Both the position numbers and the translations under genes were made by a program. Below, piece by piece: positions 18,699 through 63,297 of a stretch of DNA of 64,000 bases. The notes under the pieces were generated by a model. The model saw only the letters and a program-made list of their open reading frames with translations, was not told the origin of the DNA and ran no database searches. The DNA is from Oasisia sp. SBJ-2009 (lineage: Eukaryota; Annelida; Polychaeta; Sabellida; Siboglinidae): contig OZ024861.1 in the NCBI GenBank assembly GCA_964017155.1, positions 31,165,223 to 31,229,222 on the forward strand, in the 5' to 3' direction. Numbering within the stretch: position 1 is the stretch's first letter; each line of letters begins with the position of its first letter.

Positions 18699-20021
18699 TT
18701 ACACCATTTCACATAGCGTTGCAGAATATTATAGGCCATCCTCAAACCGTCGCGCGGTTATCTCATCCCACTCGAAGACGGAAGTGACAGGTGTTCGCCC
18801 ACGCTAAACAAAACGCGGTTGATTTGAAAGTTTGCGTTTCGTGTATTCTGCATTCATGACATGCGGCTAATGTAGTCTTAGATCTACATGTATCATAATT
18901 TTTATAGGTTAGTATTTATTTCAGATGGAACGACTAGCCACTTCTTACTAAGAATCTCAGCTTAGGGTAATGCTCGGGCATTGGTTTTCAGAGTTGTCCA
19001 CTACTGGCTCTAGTCTACTGTCTAGTCTCTAGAAATAGAATTTGTGATTCCATGTTTATACATTTCCTTCTTCTGGTCAATCACTTCCGAGTACGGTCAG
19101 ATGTGCCGACCTTGTGGATGGTGTGCCCATGGCCATGTTAAAGTGCTGGGCAGCTTCTCTTGTCGTGTGTGACAGAAAATCAAACTCACTGTTAATGTTA
19201 TTGTTAATTATTTAAAAGCATTCAACCACCACAAATACGTCACATAAAACAAAAAATCAGTTAGCCGATTATTAATGATTATATCCATTAAATTGAATAG
19301 TACTGTAAGGGCCTACGTTTACATGTTAATTAAACATAACAGATTTTATTTTGATAAATTGTTCATGATGATGCATGCCTGGCTTTTGTATGAAACCCTA
19401 CACAAAACAGGTATATGTCCAAAACATTTGAATTAGAACTGATTAAATACTCAGCTAGATATGTTTAAGATTACGAAGTGTCTATGTGTATGTAAGCCGT
19501 ATATTTAGACCCGTGGCCTAACCTAACTGAGGATGCGTACGCAAGTTGCGTCAATCTTGTCGCATCGATACAGCGGAATGACACAAGGGAGCGATGTTTC
19601 GACATACTTTTAAATCTGAGTGCTAAAGATATGGTAGTGAAACTCACATACTTTTGGAACTGACACTCACAGCTACTAAAGATAAGGCTCACGTATGGAA
19701 ATCATGTGCATGCGCCTATCGAATGCCGTACCTTTAGACAATCGATGCTAAAAATAACCAAAAATAAAAGCATACGCATGCGCAGAGTGAATGCCATAAT
19801 TTTAGACTGGCGGCCTAAACGTATGGCTCACGTATGTGTAGCCACTGCCTTTAGATTAATGATAAGCACTAGTTGATATCATGGCCTATAGAGAAGATAG
19901 TCCATATTTACATAAATAACCTTTTATTTATGTATGGACAAGTTTGTGCATGTTGAAAGATGTACAAAACAGCTGTTTTCTAGGCCTAATATTTAGCTAT
20001 TTACACCAAGTTGTAATTATT
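18699..20021. other. Intergenic; no gene seen
   Basis: AT-rich, with no frame having credible splice sites. A CGTATGGCTCACGTATG-type motif is repeated around 19690-19830. Confidence 0.4.
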
Positions 20022-20102
20022 ATGGATACTCCAGAAATGAAGATATCTCCATCTTTAGATGTTGACGTGACTGGCGTGATGTGTCCCCAGGACATTTTGC
20101 CA
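20022..20102 (+). CDS. Tentative first coding exon of the plus-strand gene
   Basis: ATG at 20022, MDTPEMKISPSLDVDVTGVM and on to ILP, donor GTAACA in phase 0. It is included only because the next exon is open from its acceptor in phase 0. If it is wrong, the ATG at 21178 starts the protein. Confidence 0.35.
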
Positions 20103-23100
20103 GTAACAGATACAGATGTTTTCAATGATGTTTAAATTTGTATAGATCTAGACTACCCGCAACAGACTTGTCTGTGGATGTATTCCAACGTATACTGAGT
20201 GTTTGGGAATCTCAGCATACAACGACCCGTTCTGTAAGTGAATTCACGAGTACAACTGGCTCAATTCACGTGAATTCACTGGATTATGTGAACAAATTTG
20301 GTGTGTCGACAAGTGTTTACCGTGAAATCATGAGTTTTTCATGGGATGACACGTGCCATTGAAACCCTACCAGTTCTGACCCAGTATGACTCGTGTCAAA
20401 CTCGTTCAAAATTTATGACAACAGGCAGAACATGTGTATTCACGTGAATACACAAGAAAACACATACTGGTGGAGCAATACCAATATGACACGTGTCAAC
20501 TGGTTCAGAAATGGTTCCTTGTATGCTGGGATGACACTAAAATAATATTATCAACATAACCAACAGTAAATGCTGAAATGTAGGGCTCTGTGTACACGAG
20601 CAGAGAGATATAAACAGTCCAAATATAAGTTCAAGTAATACCACCACTGATTGTGTGTGCACATGGATGTTTACCTTGCGTTGTGATAATGATCAGAATG
20701 ACTGTTTACTTTGAAGATACAGTGTAAGAGGTTAGATGAATATAACATACGATGGATAAATAATGAGTACATGCACACCCACATATACACAGATAACCGC
20801 AAACATGTAATTTAAGTTTAATTTTCAATTGCAACTTTTTTTTTACATGTGAAAAATGTATGACGTTTTATTTCTACCAGTATTTATTTAGTCTATTTAA
20901 CTAAAAACATATAAATAATAATTTGTTTGCCAAAGTGGGAGATGGAACACATTGAGCAGGCAGCTTTATTTACAAATTTATTATGTTTTATGAATTAATA
21001 CATTGCAATTATAAACCATACTGAGTATTGATGTATTGTTATAATGTGGAAACATCCATTGTACATTTAAACTGTTAAAGTACATTTAGGATTAGACATT
21101 TTTTGTATTTAGTTCTGTTGTAATTATCAATATTATTATTTATGTACATTTAGGAATCTCAAAGGTTTATTTGCTCCATGGCCGACACAAGCGTCAACAG
21201 CAGAGAAAGTGACGCTGTGTCAGTGTCAACGTCATCCCCATCATTCTCAGAAATAGGTGAGCCCGAGGTATTTCACAAGATTATAGATAAAGGAAATCAA
21301 CTTCCTGGACAGGGTGTTGCTATCTGTCAAGTAGTGTTTAATAAGAGGGAACGATAGAAAGCAAGTTCAAGAAGTCTGTCAAACAAAGATGTTGTTACTT
21401 TGGTTTTCAAATAGAAATCAATATGCTTTTGTATACTAAGTTAACAGTGTCAAAGTAGGAAATTCTAACAAATAATTCACCTACAAGCAAATTAACAACT
21501 AAGATCATTACTGTTTACAGTGTCTAAGTGATGTACTTAATAAAGTTATATCAGTTATGTGCAACTGTTACCAGTTATATATATTTATTTCTTCTGATGA
21601 AATCGTCAATTAAACTACCCAGTAGTTTTATGCACAACAACAAAAATGTCCTGTCATCTCAAAAATAAATCCCTGTTTTAGGCCTATTACCTGCACTGGT
21701 GATCAAAGCAATCTTTATTAGGTTATTTTTAGTTTTATTAAACGAAAGTGTGCACTGTGTTGTTGTGATTGTCTCAGTGGGCTAGTAGATCAGTTCTGAG
21801 AACTGTGTTGACAGCTGAGCAGAGAGGTGTTGTCTCCAAGAGGAGTCAACTAGCTACCTGGAGACGTCGCAGACAGGAGAAGAAGAAACTAGAGAAACAG
21901 GAGGAGAGGAAACTGAAAAGTGGGTCACGGTATCATAAGTCCTGGAAAAACGTAATTGCATTTTCTACTGGTTCCAATCATCATCTGTTGGACCAGTGCT
22001 ATTACAAGAACAACTTGCTATTTTGAAAGATCCAACGTAGCTTCCAAATCACACGCAATAGCTGTCTAATTAAATTGATATCATGTGGATACTTTACTTA
22101 CTTCTCTGCCTAGGTTAGATGTTTACAATGTTGTGCTTTAATATCAGACTCTGATTCATTTGATGTGTAACGTTACAACGTTGATTTAATTTCCAAAAAT
22201 ATATGGTCCCATTTGTAAGGAGTTACATTTACTTGTAAATTTACACCACTGAAGAAGCAACCAATGTATAGTTATAAATAATATTATACATATCAATTAT
22301 CTGTAATTTATAATCATAATAAGTTATATCAGTTTCATTGTACATCTAGTACAACATTGCCACAAAACTGCACAGACATTTTAAACCTTGTAATCATTTT
22401 TAAAGAATTATGTCTGTATTAGCCATTATTCGTGTTTTTTATTATTACCGTTATAATTATTGATAAATGTTTGTGTTGTGCATTTATAATTATCTTAATT
22501 GAATAATAATAGTTCTGTGATATGACACGATCACTGCCTTTAAGTGCCTTGTTTTGTTTTGTCTGCTCTTTGCAGCAAATGTTTTAACAAACAATGTGTC
22601 CATTATTTCAGATAAGATTTGCAAAGATGACTTTTACAACAAAAGCCTAGAATTCAAGGCATGGCTCCATGAGTATGTAAGTGGCAGTGAGAATGAGATA
22701 TGTTACGGCATGGTCATCAATTCACATTTTACTCTGCCTAAACACGGTTAACATGAATGTCTATAATACAGTTTGTAATTAAACATTCATATCTGACAGA
22801 AGTATGTTGCAAAATGCTTCTTTTTATTTAAGTATAACACAATTATTTTAATATATATATATCCAATAATTAAACAATGTTGATGCGATTTTGATGTTTG
22901 TGTCTAATACTTATTTAACTGGTAATAAACATAGCATTCTGTGAAAAGTAATAGCTTTGCAAAATGAGACATATAAAATATACATACATCTATGACAAGA
23001 CATGAATTTACTAAAACATGCCTTAAACACAATTTGCCCCATACTATGAACGATACTCCAGAATTAGTTTTGGAAAAGATTATTACCCACAGTTTACATG

Positions 23101-26100
23101 GGTTTGCGTATTACTTAAAAAAAAAGTCTTTTGCAAAGATATCACAACGCATGTACAATATCTGATTGTTACGTATGTCAGATAAATCTTCAAAATCATT
23201 AGAATTCAAATATACTTATAGATGGATAGATACAAACTAATGTTATATGTTCTTATGTATTGTAAGTATTGTCATTTCATTATTTCAATTTGTACACATG
23301 TGTTATGGATAGATTAACACATATAGAGACAAACATCGTATTGAATGAATACAAATACTATAATGTGTAATAATCCGAGTGGCTCCTGTGATAGTGACTT
23401 TTTAGTCTTAGCAGGAGTCACTGACCCCAATTTCATATGTATTCTTAATTACTTATGGTGACATTTGTTCATGTGCATATTATTTGCTAGTATTTAATGT
23501 AATTGTTTTGGGGTCAAAATAAACAACTTGTTCTCTTGTTCTCTTATAAAAACGTTTTAGGTTTGCATTAAAAGAGGTGAACACAAACATTGAACACAAA
23601 CGTCATAACACATACATCACAAAGAGGGATGTATTCCTGACAACACTGCTAACACCAGTACATATTGGCATCATATAATGCTTTTAAATAATAAATCTAG
23701 TTGAGTATTTGATCGAACTGACCAAAATTAAGATGAAGACATGGTTGTAATATGGGAAGGGAGAGGTCTGAATGAGAAAGTGGGAAGGAATCAAACATGG
23801 GAAAATCAATAAAAAAAAAACACTCTTTCCTACACAGAAAGAACTTCAATTTGAATCCTTGAGCGCGACGAAAGCAAAAGTTCTGTTCAAGAAATTTGTG
23901 AAGAAATGGAATACAAAGAAACTGGCAAAGGTGAAGTGTTGACAAGACATGGGCATGTCAACGTGTGACTAGCTCGACCCAAAAATAGAACACACAGCTA
24001 AGGCCAGAACATTTCCTGTTTATTTTGTGATCAACGATATCAGTAATTTTTCTAAATTTGTCCACAATAATCTGACGAACAGATACTTTATACCACATAA
24101 AGTTCGTGATGCAGGAGTAAACATGTTATTGATTTTGTCTATAAGTAAAATTAAATCCGGTTAAGAGTATACCAGGTAATCGTTTATTTTTGGTCAGTTG
24201 TTATCACATTCTTCAGAAATGTCTTTTGCCTATCAGTCCAGTCCGTGTGTTAAATATCACTTGAACTGGCCTGGTTATCAGTTTCGTTGATTAGTATGTC
24301 TGTACGGCACGTGACATTTTGAACATCATGTCAGCATGCACTAGTATAGAGGAACTGTCTATCAAATATGATGCTACATGATCACACTAAATTTTGATTC
24401 ACTTTTTCATTTAATTCCGTATTTACATCAAATTTACGAATCACGCTACACATATAATAAACTGATGCTTATTCCTTTTGTTACTGATACTAACATGTTG
24501 TATCAATAGTTGCATAAATATGATTAAGCAAGTAAATATTGTATAACTTAAGGTAATAAGATACTTTCTTGAATTAAAAAGATGATAGTTTATTGGCAGG
24601 GTGCCAGCTCCTCTGTCCAGAATTCGCTGAGCAGTGATTTGTAACAGGACATCTGCTGTCTAGAACGTGGGAAAGTTAAACATCAAAGGCTTTGTGGTTA
24701 AGTCTGCTTGTTGCTTATTGATAATTCTTTTTTTAACTGGATGTTTTGTTTATCATTTGAACGTGTTACAGGTCGAATCTTACAAATTCCGAATATTGTT
24801 CCGAGCTGAATAAAGTAACTAAACACAATTGACAGGCAGTAAACCTTTAACATGCATGTTGTAGTCATGAGAACATAATATTAAATGAAAAACTAACCAT
24901 TTAACTAAAAATTAACATTGAAACGGGTCCTTTGTGTTCTAGCGTTACTACCGTGGAGTTGATGCCCTTTGGGCGGCTGGCACCCCTGAGACACAGGGCA
25001 ACTGGGCAGTCCCTGATGGCGTCACAGTGACACCAGGCTCCATATCCGAGGAGACGCTCGTCTCTAAACACAGTCGCACTCCCAAGAGGACATTCTCAAC
25101 CTTTGGGAAGAAATCAGGTTCCAGGGTGGCTGAACGGCTGAACGAGAACCCAGGGGAAGAGATGGGGTAACTATGGAGGAGTTGGTGACTATAGTTGTGT
25201 CATCATTATCGTTATTTAATGTGTAGATATGTACAGTAGTCCCTCTCTTCAGTGGACACTCCTGTATCCAAGCAAGTGTCCCTACATTGCAGGTGTCCCC
25301 TCATCTACATAATTTTTTAGTCACTGTTTTTGGCTCTATACGCTAAGTGTGCGCACTATTTATGACAGAATTTTTTAACCATAAATGTGAATAATATTAC
25401 AAAAAAAGGAAAGACATTAACCAAAAAATTCATTTACCAGTCTTATTACCCCTAATATATAAAATCACTGTTAATCTCATATAAAAATGTATGTTCCAGT
25501 TTGTTGTTTTAAAAAGAAGACATGGTTATAGATCAATACATAATGTTCAGTAGTTTACTTGTGTTCTAGCTGTAATATTAGCATAGTAATTTTTTAAACT
25601 TCTGATATGTACCATACGTTGCAAAGAATACCTTGCATGAAAAGCAACACCATCTATATGATATTTTATTACACAACTAACATAATCTTTACATGTAAAA
25701 CTGTACAGCCATTTACCCAATCCATATTGTTCTTTTTCTCTACATACTCATACCATCTCAGTCTATTTCTTATCACATCTCCAATTGCATCCCTGTTTAT
25801 TATTTAAAATGACTTTGTACAATAGATATATACATTGTAATATCTTCCTCAGGGTTATGAGTTTAAAATAAATGTGCAGGTGAGATTATATAACATTTCT
25901 AAGCAAACAAAATGTAGATGTGGGAACATACCATATGTGTACTGTGTATGAACCATATGTATACTGTGTGTGTACCATGTGTACTGTGTATGTACAGTAC
26001 ACTTTGCAATACAGCAATATTTCTATCATTTGATTGCTATGTTTTTGAGTTATGTCATTTGAAATGTTTTCATTGGTTATAAATCGTCATAATTTAAGTT

Positions 26101-27501
26101 AACATTTTACTTTGAACTTGCATAAGATAATTTGATTATCTATATAACGCCAACCATATATAAAATGACGCCATATTCTTGTTTTTATGCTTCTACTGAT
26201 GAAGTAAATAAAAAACGAAAATTTACATTGAATAGATAGGCGCTAGTGAAGCCAAATGTATCATGAACATAATATGGCAGGTTAATATCCAAGATTGAAA
26301 AAAATTATTTAAAATATACATTGGCTCAATGCACATCAAATCATGGTCACATATCCTCAGATAATCCTCTAAATGTTTTGTTCTTATGCCTGGAAAATGT
26401 TTGTTCAAGCATTTCAGCTCCTCTTTAATATCTGGTTCATTGATGATGGTTTGGCCCCAAAACAGGTGGAAATGACAGGTTGATGGCCCTGTCAAACCAC
26501 TCGCTACATTTCTGTTTTCTATATCTTATCGAACCATCCCATGGAAGGTTAATCACTGCTTGTTGACCTCGAACCATATATAGAACTCTGGAGACCAAAT
26601 AAGTAAAGTGGTCATCTGTTTGTGTACAAAGCACTTGTTACTATCATGGTCAGTGGATCCTTATCAGCCGGTGACCCAGTGAGGTTAGGTGAGGCTCACA
26701 GGGTGACCTCACAACATTAAGTGGGGCACTGGAATGTCATCTGTGAATTGACTTTCTTATCATAAAACTACTTGTCATGTATTGACAACATTTTCTTTAT
26801 CAAAAAAAGATATAAAATGTATTTGTAACAATGGTTCTGAGATACCATTCTTGAACATTCTGTAGAATGTGCAATGTAAATTCTCATACATGAGGAATAC
26901 ATTTATTGGTCATCATTTTACTACTTAATTTCTGATGAATTTCAGCATTGATAACACATTTCGTAACAATTTCCTAATATAATTAACAGTTTTGTCTGTC
27001 ACGTATGCCAGAATCCATTGAATTATCATCAGATATAATGAATCAGTGATGTGAAAATAAACAAAATGCAAGTCTGGATTCACAGAAATGTCTTACTACT
27101 CAGATCAAATGTTTGTTTGTAACTTTCTAATTCATTAATATCAAGATCATTACTATGCGTCTGTGATCGACTTCAGATATAAAACATCTTACTTAATGAA
27201 TAAATAGGTCAATCCCAAACAATTCATTATATCCCAGATTTACTATATGACATGTGTACGTTGTCTTATATTCAGCAAGGATCACGTGGACGTTGAAAAC
27301 CAACTTGGGAGAAAACGACACAAGACCGACATTGACAGAGTGACACCGTTGACTGCCACTGATTTGGTGACACAAGTAGCGTGCAAGACAGGAAGTGTGG
27401 TTCTGCGGCCGCATGCGTACGCCACACGCAGGAACACAGCCCCACTACAGACTCTCTTTGACTTCTCCAACTTGAACAAGTCGAGGGAATCGCAGATATA
27501 A
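20022..27501 (+). CDS. Unidentified multi-exon gene with basic coiled coil and EFKAWL/FVKKWN/YYRGVDALW region
   Basis: Exons at 21778-21919, 22612-22676, 23838-23930, 24943-25166 and 27276-27501 join with matching phases (1, 0, 0, 2) and canonical sites. Two upstream exons (20022-20102, 21154-21267) are tentative. The full chain would be about 314 residues: an acidic/Ser-rich start, a Lys/Arg/Glu coiled coil (LATWRRRRQEKKKLEKQEER), then NKSLEFKAWLHEY-KELQFE...KKFVKKWNTKKLAK-RYYRGVDALW, and a basic tail ending LQTLFDFSNLNKSRESQI. The WL/FVKKWN/YYRG pattern looks like a real conserved domain, but I cannot name the family. The basic charge suggests a nuclear or nucleic-acid-associated protein; that is inference. 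Confidence 0.65.
21154..21267 (+). CDS. Tentative second exon (or first, from ATG 21178)
   Basis: Acceptor TTTAG at 21153. It reads ESQRFICSMADTSVNSRESD and continues to SFSEIGEPE. The end is uncertain: GAG|GTATTT (21267) keeps phase 0 with the next exon, while the stronger GTGAGC donor after 21256 would require the next exon to start at another AG. Confidence 0.5.
21778..21919 (+). CDS. Coiled-coil exon of the plus-strand gene
   Basis: Acceptor GTCTCAG, donor GTGGGT, leaving phase 1. It encodes WASRSVLRTVLTAEQRGVVS followed by a Lys/Arg/Glu-rich helix. Confidence 0.7.
22612..22676 (+). CDS. EFKAWL exon of the plus-strand gene
   Basis: Acceptor ATTTCAG, donor GTAAGT. Phase 1 in, phase 0 out. 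Reads KICKDDFYNKSLEFKAWLHE plus Y. Confidence 0.75.
23838..23930 (+). CDS. FVKKWN exon of the plus-strand gene
   Basis: Acceptor TTTCCTACACAG with a good pyrimidine tract, donor GTGAAG. Exactly 31 codons: KELQFESLSATKAKVLFKKF and VKKWNTKKLAK. It fits between EFKAWLHEY and RYYRGVDALW in phase 0. Confidence 0.75.
24943..25166 (+). CDS. YYRGVDALW exon of the plus-strand gene
   Basis: Acceptor GTTCTAG, donor GTAACT. Phase 0 in, phase 2 out. Reads RYYRGVDALWAAGTPETQGN, then a basic Ser/Thr-rich stretch to NPGEEMG. Confidence 0.78.
25167..27275. other. Last intron of the plus-strand gene; nothing else seen
   Basis: AT-rich sequence with a short repeated ACCATATGTATACTGTGTG-type motif near 25930-25990. 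No exon with credible sites. Confidence 0.5.
27276..27501 (+). CDS. Terminal exon of the plus-strand gene
   Basis: Acceptor ATATTCAG, phase 2 in, stop TAA at 27499-27501. It encodes KDHVDVENQLGRKRHKTDID and ends LQTLFDFSNLNKSRESQI. The only nearby plus-strand AATAAA (28028-28033) lies inside the MITE that begins 67 bp downstream. Confidence 0.8.
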
Positions 27502-27567
27502 CAAGTCACAAAACGATTCACATTTCTCGCTGATTGGCAGATAATGTTGCAGCTAAATTACGATTAA

Positions 27568-28057
27568 AGCGACATGGTCCGTTCGTGGCTGTTTAGTTTT
27601 ATTGCAAAATCATGTTATACGGTATAAATTATACCTATTATAGCATAAAGACAGTCAAAATATGTTTTCATGTACCATTTAGGGGTTGAAAATAGACGCA
27701 GTAAGGGGTGCTTAACTCTGTTTATACATCAACCACGAGACGTTTTCGAAACCGTTGTAGGCTTGGCTAAAAGCCCAGGATATGCGTGATCACGCGATGC
27801 AGTATCACGTGAACACAAGTTGACGCCACTAACGCCACACCCAGCCAGGTGCACAGCTCCCAGTTGGTAAAGGTCAAAGGGTGGGTGTCACTCGCGGGGA
27901 TTTGAGTGACAGCGTATATAAACATTCGACGTTTAACATTACAAAGTCAGTTCTGTTTTTATAAAACATGTATTGGCGGTCAGGATGCTACAATAGTTAT
28001 AACTTATACTGATTAACATGATTTTGCAATAAAAAGCCACAAACGGACCATGTCGCT
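27568..28057. mobile_element. TTAA-flanked MITE, copy 1 (490 bp)
   Basis: Ends AGCGACATGGTCCGTTCGTG and its inverse ACGGACCATGTCGCT, flanked on both sides by TTAA (27564-27567, 28058-28061). TTAA target duplication is the signature of piggyBac-type insertion. No coding capacity. A second full copy is at 47022-47495 and a one-ended piece at 29008-29050. Confidence 0.85.
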
Positions 28058-29780
28058 TTAACACTGTAAGTTGTATCGACCACGTCACTAACTGCAAAAT
28101 ACTTTGTAATGCTGTCTGATTTAATACTCTTCATGCTATTTACTTCTACATAGTAATTAATTTAGTAATTAAATCAACCATTTGCTAATTGTGTAGCTGT
28201 GAAAGTTTTACACTATTTAAAATGCTATACTAAGTACTAATACAATTTGCTGAATTGTTAATGTTGTAATATATGTGGTTATACATTTTTCAGTTAAGAC
28301 AGTAAAATTGACTAATATAGAATGGTAATGGGGTAACTGTGAAGTACAGGTATGTTAACACATATATATACATTAATAGGCTGTCTAGATGCTATAAAAC
28401 GTAAAGTTAACACAATCTTACAATACAAATTGATCAGCCTTTATATGTAAAATTCTTGGGTGAGGACTGGTTGAAATTAACGTTTGTAATTTTATTTGTT
28501 TACCTACCTTAGTTGTGTATACATATCATAATGACTTAGTGGGTACATTTAATCCAAGACATGACTTAGGCTGTTTATTCGTCAAACTATTAATTTGCTC
28601 AGTCAGTACTTATGTGATTGTCATGGAATTCCAGAGAATTGTTGTAAGTATAAAATACTTCTCAATTATATAAAATGAATATATGATAAATGTCTTATAA
28701 CAGGGTAATAGTGAAACATTATTTTATAGACTTTATATAATAAGATTACGACGATCTCAGTTTTCATCTTCACCATGACATAATTAAATGATGCTCAGTT
28801 TATTTGTTTTAATCCACTTCAATCTTGATTCAGGTGATTGTTTCAAACAGAACATTACTTATTTTACATGTGGATGTTAAAACATCATTCGACTGCTCAG
28901 TAACTGATTTATTGAATAGAATAGTTCCCCAAATTAGTTAACGCTGGCTATACATGTTAAAACATGCTCTTGACATGCATCTTTCCATATGAAATGTGCA
29001 CATCGATTAAAGCGACATGGTCCGTTCATGGCTTTTTATTTATTTTTCACCATGTGACTTCGCCTGTACCAACTGTAAATAGGGAACGTATCAGATACAG
29101 CGTTGTACTTATAACCAGTGTCAACAGGTAACATGGTAGTTGATTGAATTAAACCCCGCTATTTTCTGTGAGTGGCAAAATGGAGGGACTAGCAAACTAT
29201 TTGGTACATCAAGCCGACTGGCTATTTGGGAGGGTATCTGGTTTGATGTGCAATCGTTTAGTCAACATCATTGGATGCGGGTAGTGAATTATGCAGTCGT
29301 GTACTGCTGATAACGTAAGTAGTAATGACCAAAATTAAATTTCGCCAAATTGGCGAAGAGTTTTAATTTATTTTCGCCAAATGGCAAACCATTTTGCCTA
29401 TATCGCAATAAGGGATCAGGAGTGCTGGTACAATGTGTGTAATATGACAATAACATTTACTTCACCAGTTCACCTGGTGAGAATGCTACACTGCCACTGT
29501 GGATATTTATAAAGGAGGAAATGTATACCTTGTGTATGTAATATATGATTTGCCCGTTTATGTCTTGCAATATACATTTTAGATGTGAGCTCTATACTTT
29601 GCACGCCGGTGAAACCTCTTCAGAATTGCAGTCAAATACGTTCTGTATAAACATTGATGATTTTATACATTGATAGTTTTCTATTCATTATATGTATGCA
29701 TTAAAGAATGCCATTTTTACCAATTTTGATTTGTGTGTTGAGTATAATGATGTCTAGACTTGCACATGTGGTTCATGAAC
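28058..29780. other. Intergenic between convergent genes; no gene seen
   Basis: AT-rich. Contains the solo TTAA-MITE end at 29008-29050 and a small TTCGCCAAATTGGCGAA hairpin near 29340. Confidence 0.45.
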
Positions 29781-29786
29781 AAACTT

Positions 29787-29792
29787 TTTATT
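29787..29792 (-). promoter_or_regulatory. Candidate IBTK polyadenylation signal
   Basis: Minus-strand AATAAA about 1.4 kb past the IBTK stop. Plausible for a long 3' UTR that would include the 40-bp and 31-bp arrays. Not unique, so weak. Confidence 0.3.
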
Positions 29793-29994
29793 TTCTATTA
29801 TACAACTTTATATGAATCATCGTAAAACAATTGCTGCAGGGTGGTATATTCTACAATATCAACTTGATTGCCACGTGTAATATACACATACACAAGATCA
29901 CAAGACGTCCACAGCCTAACTACTTGGCAAACTGAGTACATTATAATACACAGTACACGTGAAATGAGAAACAATTCACTGGAAATCCTTGGAA

Positions 29995-30146
29995 CTGAAA
30001 TATCCGATACAGTTATCAGCTGGCACTGAAATGCCCGATACATTTATCAGTTGGCACTGAAATACCCGATACAGTTATCAGTTGGCACTGAAATGCCCGA
30101 TACATTTATCAGTTGGCACTGAAATACCCGATACAGTTATCAGTTG
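29995..30146. repeat. 31-bp tandem repeat, about 5 units
   Basis: Unit TTGGCACTGAAATGCCCGAT plus ACATTTATCAG. Units alternate between two variants (acagttatc / acatttatc), suggesting a 62-bp higher-order period. Confidence 0.9.
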
Positions 30147-30633
30147 TGATAATGAATACACCTTAGACTGGCAGTTGTAATGGTACACACTAACAAAATG
30201 ACATTTCTCAACACTAGCATAAACGCCTTGTATTCAATTATTCACAAAACAAGATCCCTGTACATTCATCTGTAAAATACAAGAGGAGAGATAAATCGCA
30301 TATAACTATGTACATACACAATAATGACGATCATCGCAGTGTTCAAACCCAATACTCTCAGCATGAAATCATCCCCTAAAATGGCTCAGAAACGTCTCCT
30401 AGTGTGTCCCTGTGTACACATCCCTAAAAGTGGCTAAAATGAACACATCCCCTAATGTGGCCCAGTGAATCACCAGCACTGAGAAACACTACTGTGGCCC
30501 AATGGCCCTCTAGTGTGGCCCAGTGCCCCTCTAGTGTGGCCTGGTGAACCTCTGCTATGACCCAGAGAACCCTTATTGTGACAAAATGACCCCTACTGTG
30601 ACCGAACGAACCGTTCTGTGACCCTTATTTTCC

Positions 30634-31203
30634 CCAGTGCCCCCTAGTGTGGCCCATGCCACTGTTGTGTGGCCGGGTGACCCCTAGTGTGGCCCATGCC
30701 ACTGTTGTTTGCCCCAGTGCCCCCTAATATGGCCCATGCCACTGTTGTTTGCCCCAGTGCCCCCTAGTGTGGCCCATGCCACTGTTGTTTGCCCCACTGC
30801 CCCCTAATATGGCCCATGCCACTGTTGTTTGCCCCAGTGCCCCCTAGTGTGGCCCATGCCACTGTTGTTTGCCCCAGTGCCCCCTAGTGTGGCCCATGCC
30901 ACTGTTGTTTGCCCCAGTGCCCCCTAATATGGCCCATGCCACTGTTGTTTGCCCCAGTGCCCCCTAGTGTGGCCCATGCCACTGTTGTTTGCCCCAGTGC
31001 CCCCTAGTGTGGCCCATGCCACTGTTGTTTGCTTCAGTGCCCCCTAGTGTGGCCCATGCCACTGTTGTTTGCTTCAGTGCCCCCTAGTGTGGCCCGTGCC
31101 ACTGTTGTTTGCCCCAGTGTGGCCCATGCCACTGTTGTTTGCCCCAGTGTGACCCAGTGCCCCCTAGTGTGGCCCATGCCACTGTTGTTTACCCCAGTAC
31201 CCC

Positions 31204-31233
<30 letters not shown>
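30634..31233. repeat. 40-bp minisatellite containing the IBTK stop codon, about 15 units
   Basis: In gene orientation the unit is TGGGGCAAACAACAGTGGCA plus TGGGCCACACTAGGGGGCAC. The first unit overlaps the coding end of exon 26 (AKQQWHGPH, then TAG at 31206-31204). The rest form the proximal 3' UTR, so each 40-bp unit repeats the last codons and the stop. Confidence 0.92.
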
Positions 31234-62425
<31,192 letters not shown>

Positions 62426-62763
62426 GCTTCTAAATATATTTTGAGCAATGCTAGTGTGTGTTTTTGTGTGTCAGTGATATGTAAAAGTGAAAGTCGGGTA
62501 GTGCAACTGCATAACTGTCAGGCTCCCACCAGTATTACGTGTGCCTCTGATGTATGATTACTTTGCGAGACTCGTTGTTGACAAAGTAGACTAGATTAAA
62601 TTCCATTCCACAAGTTAATTTACACAGGTATTATTTTTAATTACTTTTAAATGTTGGTGTTTTTGTAGATATTAATGCAACTAATCCATAAATGCAATTT
62701 TACAATGTTTGGTAGCATAAATATTATGTCATGACACAGTAACACAGATACTATCTGTATATT

Positions 62764-63258
62764 TCACTTGAGCAGTTTTCGAGGTTTAGCAAATGCGTCC
62801 TTCAAGAAGTCCACGTCGTTGTGGTTCAGCCCCCACCACTGCAACAAAAAAGGTCCATTTTATCTGCTACTTTTCAATATAAAGTATTGGAAACAGGGTT
62901 GGGTCCAAATACTCATTTTTACGATCAAATACAAATACATCTCAGCCAAATTAAATACATTGTTTTTCCACATTTCAATTCAACCACAAATACAAATAAA
63001 CTGTTTGAATTCAAATGCAAATACATTCAATTTTTATTAAAATACGATTCAGATACATGACCCATGTTAATTGTTCATTCAAGTATATCATAGTGGGTGG
63101 AAGTTTGTCTCGAAACATACAGCTTGAACCAAAAAAATAAATCATACTTTTGAAGTTGTATAGTTGAACTATACAACTTCAAAAGTATGGTCTATTTTTT
63201 TGTAGAAGACCAGGCTATAATGTTACTAAAACCAACAAACTTGTATAGTGTGTATAAA

Positions 63259-63297
<39 letters not shown>

